A stretch of DNA of 64,000 nucleotides, taken from contig NZ_CP157199.1 in NCBI RefSeq assembly GCF_039954625.1, forward strand, positions 682,001 through 746,000. Direction: 5' to 3'. A program made the translations under genes and the position numbers. This document shows positions 17,808-26,349 of the stretch, in pieces (within the stretch, counting starts at the first letter, position 1; each line of letters starts with the position of its first letter). The DNA is from Pontimicrobium sp. SW4. Its GTDB lineage: Bacteria > Bacteroidota > Bacteroidia > Flavobacteriales > Flavobacteriaceae. The notes beneath the pieces were generated by a model, which worked only from the letters and a program-made list of their open reading frames with translations, was not told the DNA's origin and ran no database searches.

Positions 17808-19382
17808 ATGTTAGATACTACCAACGCAAACAACTACGCATACATCACAAAACATCTTGAAATCCACATCTTGGGCGGACTAAAGACCAATAAACTGGAG
17901 AGTTTACGAATTACATTATCTATACAAAAGCCGAAATCACATAACATCTTACGGCACAGCTTAGATTTATACAATGATAATCAAGCAGAAAAATTTACAA
18001 GAACAGTAGCAGAACGATTAGAAATAGGAACAAGTGTAGCACGTAAAACATTACAAGAGTTAACCAAAGAATTAGAGAATTACAGATTTTTATTAATAGA
18101 AAAGCATACACAAAATAACCAACCATACTCAAAAGAACTTAATGCAACTGAAATCAAATCAGCAGAAACCTTTTTAAAGAAGAAAGATTTACTAATTAAA
18201 ACTAATGAACTTATTGGAAAGTCTGGAGTTATTGGAGAACAGAATAATAGACTATTAATGTACTTGATATTTACGAGCAGAAAAACCAACAGTCCTTTAC
18301 ATTGTATCAGCTTGGGAAGTTCTGGAGTTGGTAAGACACATTTACAATCTAAAGTAGCAGAACTCATACCAGAAGAAGATAAAATAGAAATTACAGTATT
18401 ATCTGCAAATGCTTTTTATTACTTTAACAGAACAGAACTACAGCATAAATTAATATTGATTGAGGACTTGGACGGCGCAGAATCTGTACTCTATCCACTG
18501 CGAGAACTGCAATCCAAAAAGCGCATTACAAAAACAGTCGTCCATAAAGACACCAAAGGCAATACCAAAACAATCCATTTAACGGTTGAAGGTCCTGTAA
18601 GTGTTGCTGGTTGCACCACACAGGAAAGTATTTACGAAGATAACTCAAACCGTTCGTTCCTACTCTACATTGATGAAAGTGCAGAACAAGACCAAAGAAT
18701 TATGAACCACCAACGTTTTATGAGTGCTGGAAAAATCAACATACAAGAACAACACGCATCACGTGATTTATTATGCAATGTGCAACGTGTATTAAAACCG
18801 ATTAGAGTAATCAATCCTTATGCAGAATACTTGGAACTGCCACAATCTGTATTTAAACCAAGACGTACAAACTCACACTATTTACAGTTTATTGAAGCGA
18901 TTACATTTTATAAGCAATACCAAAGAGAAAAGAAATATGACGAACAAACAGGCGAAGAATTTATAGAAACCACAATCGAAGATATACAAGAAGCTAACGA
19001 ACTGATTACAGAAGTATTATTACGAAAATCTGATACCATAAACGGAGCAACAAGAAATCATTTAGAGAAGCTGAAAGACTACTTAAAAACCAATAACCAA
19101 ACGACTTTTACCAACGCAGAAATTAGAAGAAACTTACGTATAAAAGAAACCACTTTAAGGCGTTACAACTCACAATTGTTAGCCGAAAATTATATACAAA
19201 GAGTTAAGAAAGTAAAGACTAAAAGTTACTGTTTTGAAATAGTTGATGTTCAAGAATATGACACACTTAAAGAGCAGATAAACAAAGCATTGAAAAGCTG
19301 TATTGCAAAAATAGAACTCGCCATATCGCCACAAAGTCGCCACCAACAAAATGGCGAAGTTAAAACAAAGAAAGTCAGTTAA
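17808..19382 (+). CDS. P-loop (AAA+ / helicase-like) protein with C-terminal winged helix, copy 1
   Basis: A 524-aa cytoplasmic protein from the ATG at 17,808. Counting from an upstream in-frame TTG (12 residues earlier), Walker A is GSSGVGKT (about 182-189), Walker B LILIEDLD (about 227-234), and CTTQESIYEDNSNRSFL (about 281-297) looks like a sensor/arginine-finger region. The layout resembles the helicase half of Bacteroidota mobile-element primase-like proteins. The C-terminus (about 435-500) has a winged-helix pattern: FTNAEIRRNLRIKETTLRRY. It is the first gene of the promoter shared with the two recombinases (41-bp gap). Possible roles: target or partner remodelling during recombination, or replication of an excised circle. 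No primase catalytic motif was seen. Confidence 0.7.
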   Translation: MLDTTNANNYAYITKHLEIHILGGLKTNKLESLRITLSIQKPKSHNILRHSLDLYNDNQAEKFTRTVAERLEIGTSVARKTLQELTKELENYRFLLIEKHTQNNQPYSKELNATEIKSAETFLKKKDLLIKTNELIGKSGVIGEQNNRLLMYLIFTSRKTNSPLHCISLGSSGVGKTHLQSKVAELIPEEDKIEITVLSANAFYYFNRTELQHKLILIEDLDGAESVLYPLRELQSKKRITKTVVHKDTKGNTKTIHLTVEGPVSVAGCTTQESIYEDNSNRSFLLYIDESAEQDQRIMNHQRFMSAGKINIQEQHASRDLLCNVQRVLKPIRVINPYAEYLELPQSVFKPRRTNSHYLQFIEAITFYKQYQREKKYDEQTGEEFIETTIEDIQEANELITEVLLRKSDTINGATRNHLEKLKDYLKTNNQTTFTNAEIRRNLRIKETTLRRYNSQLLAENYIQRVKKVKTKSYCFEIVDVQEYDTLKEQINKALKSCIAKIELAISPQSRHQQNGEVKTKKVS

Positions 19383-19423
19383 TTAAATCCAACTCGCCAC
19401 ACAATCTTAAAAAACATCAAGAG

Positions 19424-20359
19424 ATGAAAAAATTAAAGCTACAAAACCACAGCTACAAACTCTTTGTTGCCAATTTTAAAGAGTGGTTAGACATACTTGG
19501 ATATGCAGAAACAACAGTCTATTACTTGCCAAACCACCTAAAAGAGTTCTTCCATTATTTAGAAAACAAGAACATTAATAATATCAATTTTATCACAGCA
19601 GAAACCGTAAAGACCTATTACAAACAACTGCAACAGCGTAGCAATACCAAAACAAGCGGAGCATTAAGCAAAAGCTACTTAAACAAACACCAACAAGCTC
19701 TAAAAAAGTTTAAGGAATATTTACAGAACCATAATCACAAAGGCATACAAATACATCTAAAATCCGAGACCAATCCAACCGAAGAACGAGTAAATATATT
19801 AACCATATCAGAAGTTAAAGAACTCTTTGAAGCTACTGAATTTAGCCATACAGAAAGTAGATTTAAGTTAAGAGACAAAGCCATTTTAACGATTTTATAT
19901 AGTTGTGGATTACGCAGAAACGAAGCAGTACATTTAGATACGAGCGATATCCTTTTTGATAAAGAACGAGTGTACGTGAGAAAAGGAAAAAACTACAAAG
20001 AACGATTTGTGCCAATCAATCGAAAAAACGCAGAAATATTAGAAGATTACATTTACGAATCTCGACCAGAATTTTACCAAAGTAATTTAAGTGAAGCCTT
20101 GTTTATCAATAAAAACGGAACACGATTACAAGGAATGAGTTATGCCAACAGATTAAAGACAATCGTAAAAGCAACCAATAATAAATCGATACAAAATAAG
20201 CAGATTACACTTCATACATTAAGACACTCGATAGCAACACACTTGTTGCAATACAACGTCGATTTAGAAAGCATAAAAACCTTTTTAGGCCATAGTTCTT
20301 TGGAATCTACACAAATCTATACGCACTTACTTAAAACGATAGAAAATGATAACATATAG
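19424..20359 (+). CDS. Tyrosine recombinase 1 of the element, copy 1
   Basis: A 311-aa tyrosine recombinase with an N-terminal SAM-like core-binding domain (about 10-105) and a complete catalytic set: Arg in CGLRRNEAVHL (R164), Lys in VRKGKNYKERFVP (about K187), HTLRHSIATHLL (H264, R267), LGHSS (H290) and the nucleophile in STQIYTH (Y299). Size and motifs are XerC/XerD-like. Its last 14 bases overlap the start of the second recombinase, implying translational coupling and equal amounts of the two proteins, as expected of a heteromeric recombinase acting on a two-half-site core. Confidence 0.92.
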   Translation: MKKLKLQNHSYKLFVANFKEWLDILGYAETTVYYLPNHLKEFFHYLENKNINNINFITAETVKTYYKQLQQRSNTKTSGALSKSYLNKHQQALKKFKEYLQNHNHKGIQIHLKSETNPTEERVNILTISEVKELFEATEFSHTESRFKLRDKAILTILYSCGLRRNEAVHLDTSDILFDKERVYVRKGKNYKERFVPINRKNAEILEDYIYESRPEFYQSNLSEALFINKNGTRLQGMSYANRLKTIVKATNNKSIQNKQITLHTLRHSIATHLLQYNVDLESIKTFLGHSSLESTQIYTHLLKTIENDNI

Positions 20360-21230
20360 CAATTATTTAGAACAACAGAACTATAGCAAAACAACCATAG
20401 AAAGCTACACAAAATCAATCGAAACCTTTTTAAAATGGTGCAAACGAAATCATACCAAAGCTGAATTAGTTGATTATAAAACTATCCTAAAATATATCAA
20501 GTATTTACAGCGGAAGAACAGAAGCAAAAGAACCGTAAAACATCAAATAGGAATTACCAAAAGTTACTTTAAATATCTACTATCAGAGAATTACAGAATA
20601 GACAATCCAATCGAAGATGTAAACATAAAAGGCGTAAAAAGAACAATCAATTACAATCTTTTAGAAGCTGACGAATTAGAGGATTTATATTACTCTTTTG
20701 AAACCGAAAACATTAAAGACAAGTATCACAAACTAACAGCAAAACGAAATAAAGTTATTGTTGGCTTAATCGTCTATCAAGGTTTACGAACCACAGATTT
20801 AGGCAACTTAAAGTTAGAACATTTACAACTCTCAAAAGGTAAAATCTATGTTCCAAGTACCAGGAAAAGCAACGCAAGAGAACTGGAGCTAAAACCTTGG
20901 CAAATAATGGAATTTATAGAATATACCAACGAAGTTAGAACAGCAATACAAAAGCGAACCAACAATTATACAGAACAGCTTTTTCCTCTCAATACAAGAT
21001 TTAGTACAATCACGTATCACATCAACAAACGATTGAAGACATATAACCATAAAGTAAAAGACTTGAAACAGATTAGAGCAAGTGTAATCACAAATTGGTT
21101 AGGGCAATATAACTTGCGGAAAGTTCAATATTTAGCTGGACATCGTTATATAAGTTCCACCGAAAAATATGTACAAGACGATTTAGAAAACCTGCACGAA
21201 ATCGTAAACAACTTCCATCCAATAAACTGA
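20346..21230 (+). CDS. Tyrosine recombinase 2 of the element, copy 1
   Basis: A 294-aa second tyrosine recombinase, N-terminal core-binding domain (about 1-90) then catalytic domain with QGLRTTDL (R148), PSTRKSNAREL (K174), LKQIRASVITNWL (R244), LAGHRYIS (H266) and STEKYVQ (Y275). The usual HxxR His is Lys here (K241), a substitution tolerated in some family members, so it is probably active but atypical. It overlaps recombinase 1 by 14 bp. Two unequal recombinases would suit the two different half-sites around the TTTGG core. Confidence 0.9.
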   Translation: MITYSNYLEQQNYSKTTIESYTKSIETFLKWCKRNHTKAELVDYKTILKYIKYLQRKNRSKRTVKHQIGITKSYFKYLLSENYRIDNPIEDVNIKGVKRTINYNLLEADELEDLYYSFETENIKDKYHKLTAKRNKVIVGLIVYQGLRTTDLGNLKLEHLQLSKGKIYVPSTRKSNARELELKPWQIMEFIEYTNEVRTAIQKRTNNYTEQLFPLNTRFSTITYHINKRLKTYNHKVKDLKQIRASVITNWLGQYNLRKVQYLAGHRYISSTEKYVQDDLENLHEIVNNFHPIN

Positions 21231-21358
21231 ATAAATCCACGCAAAGTAAATCCAGTATTCTCGTTCTACTTCGACAAGCTCAGCAACCACTCAAAAGCCT
21301 CTGTATTTACTTTGCTTCCTCGCCAACGCTCGGAAATCAACCGCCTAAATCTTCATCT

Positions 21359-21395
21359 TTTTAAAACGTTTGCTTCCTCTGAAAACGTTTTAAAA
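21359..21395. repeat. 13-bp perfect inverted repeat, copy 1
   Basis: TTTTAAAACGTTT and AAACGTTTTAAAA separated by 11 nt (GCTTCCTCTGA). No T-run of terminator type follows, so it may be a protein-binding or structural element; it is also 129 bp behind the recombinase 2 stop and could end its transcript. Confidence 0.65.
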
Positions 21396-21523
21396 GTTGA
21401 TGTAACAGAGGTTGGAAATGCGGTGGAGTTGCATCAGCTTTTAAAATGAAACAAACGAAGTGCGTTAGCTATCCGCAAACTTGCTCAAAAAAGCGTCGGA
21501 AGTCAGGCGTGAAACGGAAGTAT

Positions 21524-21587
21524 TTTACATAGTGTGCTTATGTTACAGAAACCGAATGAATGCTGACATAAGAGCACATTATGTAAA
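21524..21587. repeat. Long imperfect inverted repeat, copy 1
   Basis: Arms of about 25 nt (TTTACATAGTGTGCTTATGT... and ...ACATAAGAGCACATTATGTAAA) with a 14-nt centre pair almost completely, with one mismatch and small bulges. It may fold as a hairpin in single-stranded DNA or RNA. Confidence 0.65.
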
Positions 21588-21773
21588 CATATCGTGGCAA
21601 AGGAAGCCGATAAAAGACAGAGGATTTTTGCAGACAAAAAACTGGGTTTTATTGGCGTGGAAATAGTCAGAAAAACCTATCTTTACGATACGTTCTTTTA
21701 AATTTTTTGAGCAGTTTTTTTGGAATGATACCGAATGAAAGTGCGCCAAAGCTGGATTTTTTGCATAAAGTTT

Positions 21774-21801
21774 TAACCCTTTGGGCTCAAACACAAAGGT
21801 T
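21774..21801 (+). other. Unit-unit junction: presumed joined-end (attP-like) site
   Basis: The end of copy 1 (TTTTAACCC) meets the start of copy 2 (TTTGGGCTCAAACACAAAGG), the sequence a circular form would carry. Imperfect half-sites AACC-C-TTTG (21,775-21,783) and CAAAGGTT (21,794-21,801) face each other across 10 bp, the geometry of a tyrosine-recombinase core. The in-frame TAA at 21,774-21,776 directly precedes the P-F-G-L codons. Confidence 0.7.
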
Positions 21802-22712
21802 ACAATAACGTAATAAATGGCACAGAACATCCTTATAAGTATAATGGTGTTGAGTTAAATGAGAATTTAGGGCTTAATATTTATGAAACTTATGCAAGAG
21901 GTTATGACCCTGCTATTGGGAGATTTTTACAAATAGACCCTTTGGGAGAGTTAATTAATCAAATAGATAAAACACCCTATAATTTTGCTTGGAACAATCC
22001 TATTGCTTTTAATGACCCTGATGGTTTATGTCCAGATTGTCCAGACCCAGCTAATGCGACAGAGGGTCAAATTTACACTATTGATAATGGCAGTGAATAT
22101 ATATTTAACGGTACAGAATGGGAAAGGCATACTGTTGAAGAATTAGATGAAGTGGTAGTAGTTGCACCTTCTGGGAGTTCAGAAGAAGATTCTTCTAACA
22201 CCACAAGTGAAGCAAATGCAGGAACAGTTAGTGCAGTTGTTGCTACTGGAATTATTTTAAGTGAAGTGTCGACATCTGTAACACTTCCATCTGCTACAGC
22301 CGTAGGAGGTGCTGCTGCAACAGGAGGTGTTGTTACTGGGTTTTTAGGAGTTACTGTTGGGCCACTTTTATATATGTCGTATATGTATCCTAATGGAATT
22401 ACTGGACCAACTTACGATCAATTAAGGGCTGATCCATTTTTTCCAATAACAACACAAGATCCAAAAAATTATCCATCTCAACCTTCAAGTATCACAGCTC
22501 CTCCAAATTTAACTCCTCCAGCTTATCAACCATTGACAGCGGAAGAGTTATTGACAGTCTCTGCTTATATTAATCAAATGGCAGCGGAGCATAGAAAAAG
22601 GAGAGGCAGTAAGAAGAAGACAAATGACAAGCACACAAAAAGACGACCAGGAGGGGATGAAAAAAAGAAAAAACCAAGAAAAAGAGGCAAAAAATGGAAA
22701 CCTCGCAAATAA
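21777..22712 (+). pseudogene. Silent duplicate of the RHS core and toxin tip, copy 2
   Basis: Open frame of 311 aa from PFGLKHKGYNN to the basic toxin end, identical in translation to residues 872-1182 of the resident-fused protein. It follows a TAA codon, lacks the RHS body and has no credible start: the first candidate, TTG at 21,942, would delete most of the core. It is therefore a stored, unexpressed tip unless transcription and translation enter from an unseen signal. Loss of copy 1 by recombination between the two copies would put this tip on the RHS body unchanged. Confidence 0.75.
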
Positions 22713-22723
22713 AAAAGATAAAA

Positions 22724-23281
22724 ATGGAAAACAATTTATTAAAAAAAATATTTTCTGATTCAAAGAAACAGAAAACATTTATAAGTATATATTCTAACGA
22801 AGAAGATACTGACGTGTTTTCAATAGGAATAATTTGCAATTTTGATGATGACTTTGTTTTAATTAAGAAAGTAAGCCCTGAAGGTAATTTTGATGGCTTT
22901 TCAATATTATTGATAGAAGATATATATTCCATAGAATATGGAGATAAATATTTAAAAAAGATGCAACTTTCTATTAAAGAAGATATCATTAACATTAGTG
23001 ATGACATACAAGATTTATTATTGTCTAATTTTAGATTTGATGATTTATTAAAACTTTGCTCTAAAAAACGATTTTTAGTATCTATAAATTCAGTTTACAA
23101 TAGAAACTTTATAGGATATATAGAGGATTTTGACGGGGAAAATGTAATTATAAATAACGTAGATGAGTATAATGAAAATGATGGTTTTTCTTTTTTCAGA
23201 ATTTTGGAGATTGAAAGAATTAGTCTTTTTGAGACAGAGTTAAAAACAATTACGAATATAAAGAAAGTAATAAATCAATAA
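22724..23281 (+). CDS. Candidate immunity protein, copy 2
   Basis: Translation identical to the copy at 16,734: 185 aa, acidic, with two similar beta-rich halves each ending in a 'DGFS' segment. Here the gene follows the silent tip, so no RHS-operon transcript reaches it across the copy 1 terminator and the recombinase operon unless read-through occurs. If expressed by read-through it would double the immunity dose without extra toxin. Start chosen at the ATG just after the tip stop codon; the ATG at 22,694 is the alternative. Confidence 0.6.
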   Translation: MENNLLKKIFSDSKKQKTFISIYSNEEDTDVFSIGIICNFDDDFVLIKKVSPEGNFDGFSILLIEDIYSIEYGDKYLKKMQLSIKEDIINISDDIQDLLLSNFRFDDLLKLCSKKRFLVSINSVYNRNFIGYIEDFDGENVIINNVDEYNENDGFSFFRILEIERISLFETELKTITNIKKVINQ

Positions 23282-23298
23282 GAAATCATAAAGCATTA

Positions 23299-23327
23299 AA
23301 AGCCACAGCGAAAGTTGTGGTTTTTTT
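23299..23327 (+). terminator. Terminator after the immunity gene, copy 2
   Basis: Same CCACA / TGTGG stem and T-run as at 17,309. Confidence 0.72.
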
Positions 23328-23655
23328 ATGCGTAAGTATTACGAGCTTTAGCGTCTCGAATTAATGCATTAATCGTAGTGAAAATATGCTCTCTATCTTC
23401 ATTGTTCAGTTTTTGTAAACTCGTAACAACATCAACAATAGTTTTATCAAGTTCCAAATCAGATAAGCCAGTTAAATAATCCAAAGATACTTCGAGCGCT
23501 TTAGCAATCTTAAATGCCGTCTCAATAGACGGTTTTACTTCATCACGTTCGTAACGTCCAATTACAGGAGCGTGCACACCAATCTGTTTGGCAAGTTCAT
23601 CTTGCGACATCTTCCTTTTTTTACGAGTGATTAATAAGCGTTCACCAAACAACAT
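23326..23655 (-). CDS. XRE-family repressor of the element, copy 2
   Basis: 109 aa, translation identical to the regulator at 17,336, with the same N-terminal helix-turn-helix and divergent position to the AAA+ gene. Two gene copies would raise repressor dose and, if it silences the recombinases, could stabilise the tandem array. The protein made here acts in trans on both copies of the promoter. Confidence 0.83.
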   Translation of the reverse strand: MLFGERLLITRKKRKMSQDELAKQIGVHAPVIGRYERDEVKPSIETAFKIAKALEVSLDYLTGLSDLELDKTIVDVVTSLQKLNNEDREHIFTTINALIRDAKARNTYA

Positions 23656-23732
23656 AAGTTCTAAATATATCAGTTAAATAAAGTAATACGTAAATATATA
23701 AAACATAAAGTATCTATCTGAATATTAAATTG

Positions 23733-23779
23733 TTTGATAAATAAGAACATATTTTATACTTTTGAACAATATATGTTCT
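23733..23779 (+). promoter_or_regulatory. Promoter and candidate operator, copy 2
   Basis: TTTG, 20-bp spacer, TACTTTTG, and the AGAACATA / TATGTTCT inverted repeat, as in copy 1. Confidence 0.63.
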
Positions 23780-23797
23780 AAAAAATATTTTTCAACA

Positions 23798-25372
23798 ATG
23801 TTAGATACTACCAACGCAAACAACTACGCATACATCACAAAACATCTTGAAATCCACATCTTGGGCGGACTAAAGACCAATAAACTGGAGAGTTTACGAA
23901 TTACATTATCTATACAAAAGCCGAAATCACATAACATCTTACGGCACAGCTTAGATTTATACAATGATAATCAAGCAGAAAAATTTACAAGAACAGTAGC
24001 AGAACGATTAGAAATAGGAACAAGTGTAGCACGTAAAACATTACAAGAGTTAACCAAAGAATTAGAGAATTACAGATTTTTATTAATAGAAAAGCATACA
24101 CAAAATAACCAACCATACTCAAAAGAACTTAATGCAACTGAAATCAAATCAGCAGAAACCTTTTTAAAGAAGAAAGATTTACTAATTAAAACTAATGAAC
24201 TTATTGGAAAGTCTGGAGTTATTGGAGAACAGAATAATAGACTATTAATGTACTTGATATTTACGAGCAGAAAAACCAACAGTCCTTTACATTGTATCAG
24301 CTTGGGAAGTTCTGGAGTTGGTAAGACACATTTACAATCTAAAGTAGCAGAACTCATACCAGAAGAAGATAAAATAGAAATTACAGTATTATCTGCAAAT
24401 GCTTTTTATTACTTTAACAGAACAGAACTACAGCATAAATTAATATTGATTGAGGACTTGGACGGCGCAGAATCTGTACTCTATCCACTGCGAGAACTGC
24501 AATCCAAAAAGCGCATTACAAAAACAGTCGTCCATAAAGACACCAAAGGCAATACCAAAACAATCCATTTAACGGTTGAAGGTCCTGTAAGTGTTGCTGG
24601 TTGCACCACACAGGAAAGTATTTACGAAGATAACTCAAACCGTTCGTTCCTACTCTACATTGATGAAAGTGCAGAACAAGACCAAAGAATTATGAACCAC
24701 CAACGTTTTATGAGTGCTGGAAAAATCAACATACAAGAACAACACGCATCACGTGATTTATTATGCAATGTGCAACGTGTATTAAAACCGATTAGAGTAA
24801 TCAATCCTTATGCAGAATACTTGGAACTGCCACAATCTGTATTTAAACCAAGACGTACAAACTCACACTATTTACAGTTTATTGAAGCGATTACATTTTA
24901 TAAGCAATACCAAAGAGAAAAGAAATATGACGAACAAACAGGCGAAGAATTTATAGAAACCACAATCGAAGATATACAAGAAGCTAACGAACTGATTACA
25001 GAAGTATTATTACGAAAATCTGATACCATAAACGGAGCAACAAGAAATCATTTAGAGAAGCTGAAAGACTACTTAAAAACCAATAACCAAACGACTTTTA
25101 CCAACGCAGAAATTAGAAGAAACTTACGTATAAAAGAAACCACTTTAAGGCGTTACAACTCACAATTGTTAGCCGAAAATTATATACAAAGAGTTAAGAA
25201 AGTAAAGACTAAAAGTTACTGTTTTGAAATAGTTGATGTTCAAGAATATGACACACTTAAAGAGCAGATAAACAAAGCATTGAAAAGCTGTATTGCAAAA
25301 ATAGAACTCGCCATATCGCCACAAAGTCGCCACCAACAAAATGGCGAAGTTAAAACAAAGAAAGTCAGTTAA
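23798..25372 (+). CDS. P-loop (AAA+ / helicase-like) protein with winged helix, copy 2
   Basis: 524 aa, translation identical to the protein at 17,808: Walker A GSSGVGKT, Walker B LILIEDLD, C-terminal winged helix. All motifs are intact, so this copy is not decaying. It heads the same three-gene recombination operon. Confidence 0.7.
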   Translation: MLDTTNANNYAYITKHLEIHILGGLKTNKLESLRITLSIQKPKSHNILRHSLDLYNDNQAEKFTRTVAERLEIGTSVARKTLQELTKELENYRFLLIEKHTQNNQPYSKELNATEIKSAETFLKKKDLLIKTNELIGKSGVIGEQNNRLLMYLIFTSRKTNSPLHCISLGSSGVGKTHLQSKVAELIPEEDKIEITVLSANAFYYFNRTELQHKLILIEDLDGAESVLYPLRELQSKKRITKTVVHKDTKGNTKTIHLTVEGPVSVAGCTTQESIYEDNSNRSFLLYIDESAEQDQRIMNHQRFMSAGKINIQEQHASRDLLCNVQRVLKPIRVINPYAEYLELPQSVFKPRRTNSHYLQFIEAITFYKQYQREKKYDEQTGEEFIETTIEDIQEANELITEVLLRKSDTINGATRNHLEKLKDYLKTNNQTTFTNAEIRRNLRIKETTLRRYNSQLLAENYIQRVKKVKTKSYCFEIVDVQEYDTLKEQINKALKSCIAKIELAISPQSRHQQNGEVKTKKVS

Positions 25373-25413
25373 TTAAATCCAACTCGCCACACAATCTTAA
25401 AAAACATCAAGAG

Positions 25414-26349
25414 ATGAAAAAATTAAAGCTACAAAACCACAGCTACAAACTCTTTGTTGCCAATTTTAAAGAGTGGTTAGACATACTTGGATATGCAGAA
25501 ACAACAGTCTATTACTTGCCAAACCACCTAAAAGAGTTCTTCCATTATTTAGAAAACAAGAACATTAATAATATCAATTTTATCACAGCAGAAACCGTAA
25601 AGACCTATTACAAACAACTGCAACAGCGTAGCAATACCAAAACAAGCGGAGCATTAAGCAAAAGCTACTTAAACAAACACCAACAAGCTCTAAAAAAGTT
25701 TAAGGAATATTTACAGAACCATAATCACAAAGGCATACAAATACATCTAAAATCCGAGACCAATCCAACCGAAGAACGAGTAAATATATTAACCATATCA
25801 GAAGTTAAAGAACTCTTTGAAGCTACTGAATTTAGCCATACAGAAAGTAGATTTAAGTTAAGAGACAAAGCCATTTTAACGATTTTATATAGTTGTGGAT
25901 TACGCAGAAACGAAGCAGTACATTTAGATACGAGCGATATCCTTTTTGATAAAGAACGAGTGTACGTGAGAAAAGGAAAAAACTACAAAGAACGATTTGT
26001 GCCAATCAATCGAAAAAACGCAGAAATATTAGAAGATTACATTTACGAATCTCGACCAGAATTTTACCAAAGTAATTTAAGTGAAGCCTTGTTTATCAAT
26101 AAAAACGGAACACGATTACAAGGAATGAGTTATGCCAACAGATTAAAGACAATCGTAAAAGCAACCAATAATAAATCGATACAAAATAAGCAGATTACAC
26201 TTCATACATTAAGACACTCGATAGCAACACACTTGTTGCAATACAACGTCGATTTAGAAAGCATAAAAACCTTTTTAGGCCATAGTTCTTTGGAATCTAC
26301 ACAAATCTATACGCACTTACTTAAAACGATAGAAAATGATAACATATAG
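25414..26349 (+). CDS. Tyrosine recombinase 1, copy 2
   Basis: 311 aa, translation identical to the protein at 19,424 with the full R-K-HxxR-H-Y set. It overlaps recombinase 2 by 14 bp. Retention of an intact copy fits a recent duplication. Confidence 0.9.
   Translation: MKKLKLQNHSYKLFVANFKEWLDILGYAETTVYYLPNHLKEFFHYLENKNINNINFITAETVKTYYKQLQQRSNTKTSGALSKSYLNKHQQALKKFKEYLQNHNHKGIQIHLKSETNPTEERVNILTISEVKELFEATEFSHTESRFKLRDKAILTILYSCGLRRNEAVHLDTSDILFDKERVYVRKGKNYKERFVPINRKNAEILEDYIYESRPEFYQSNLSEALFINKNGTRLQGMSYANRLKTIVKATNNKSIQNKQITLHTLRHSIATHLLQYNVDLESIKTFLGHSSLESTQIYTHLLKTIENDNI

Larger units (their letters stand above)
15790..21779 (+). mobile_element. RHS-tip integrative element, copy 1 (5,990 bp)
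   Basis: The first of two directly adjacent, apparently identical 5,990-bp units. Contents in order: RHS core and toxin tip in frame with the resident gene, candidate immunity gene, terminator, XRE regulator (opposite strand), AAA+/wHTH protein, two tyrosine recombinases, structured non-coding tail. The unit begins and ends at a short shared core TTTGG within CC(T/C)TTTGG, and the displaced RHS tip beyond copy 2 restarts with the same FGLKHKGYN residues in different codons. This organisation (own recombinases, site-specific boundary, target reconstituted) defines an integrative element that uses the RHS core as its attachment site. No DDE transposase or terminal inverted repeats of IS type are present. 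Mobility itself is inferred. Confidence 0.85.
21231..21779. other. Non-coding, structured right end of the element, copy 1
   Basis: About 550 bp without a convincing gene. It holds a 13-bp inverted repeat at 21,359-21,395, a long imperfect hairpin at 21,524-21,587, a repeated ACCGAATGAA (near 21,549 and 21,730) and CCAAAG at 21,746-21,751 facing the CTTTGG of the junction. These are candidates for recombinase arm sites, accessory-protein sites or a small RNA. Base composition is richer in G+C than the flanking recombinase genes. Confidence 0.6.

Noticed and set aside
21481..21666. A 61-aa frame in the element tail (twin at 27,471-27,656).
   Set aside because: It runs through the long inverted repeat, has a TTG start and composition unlike a protein; structure seems the better explanation.
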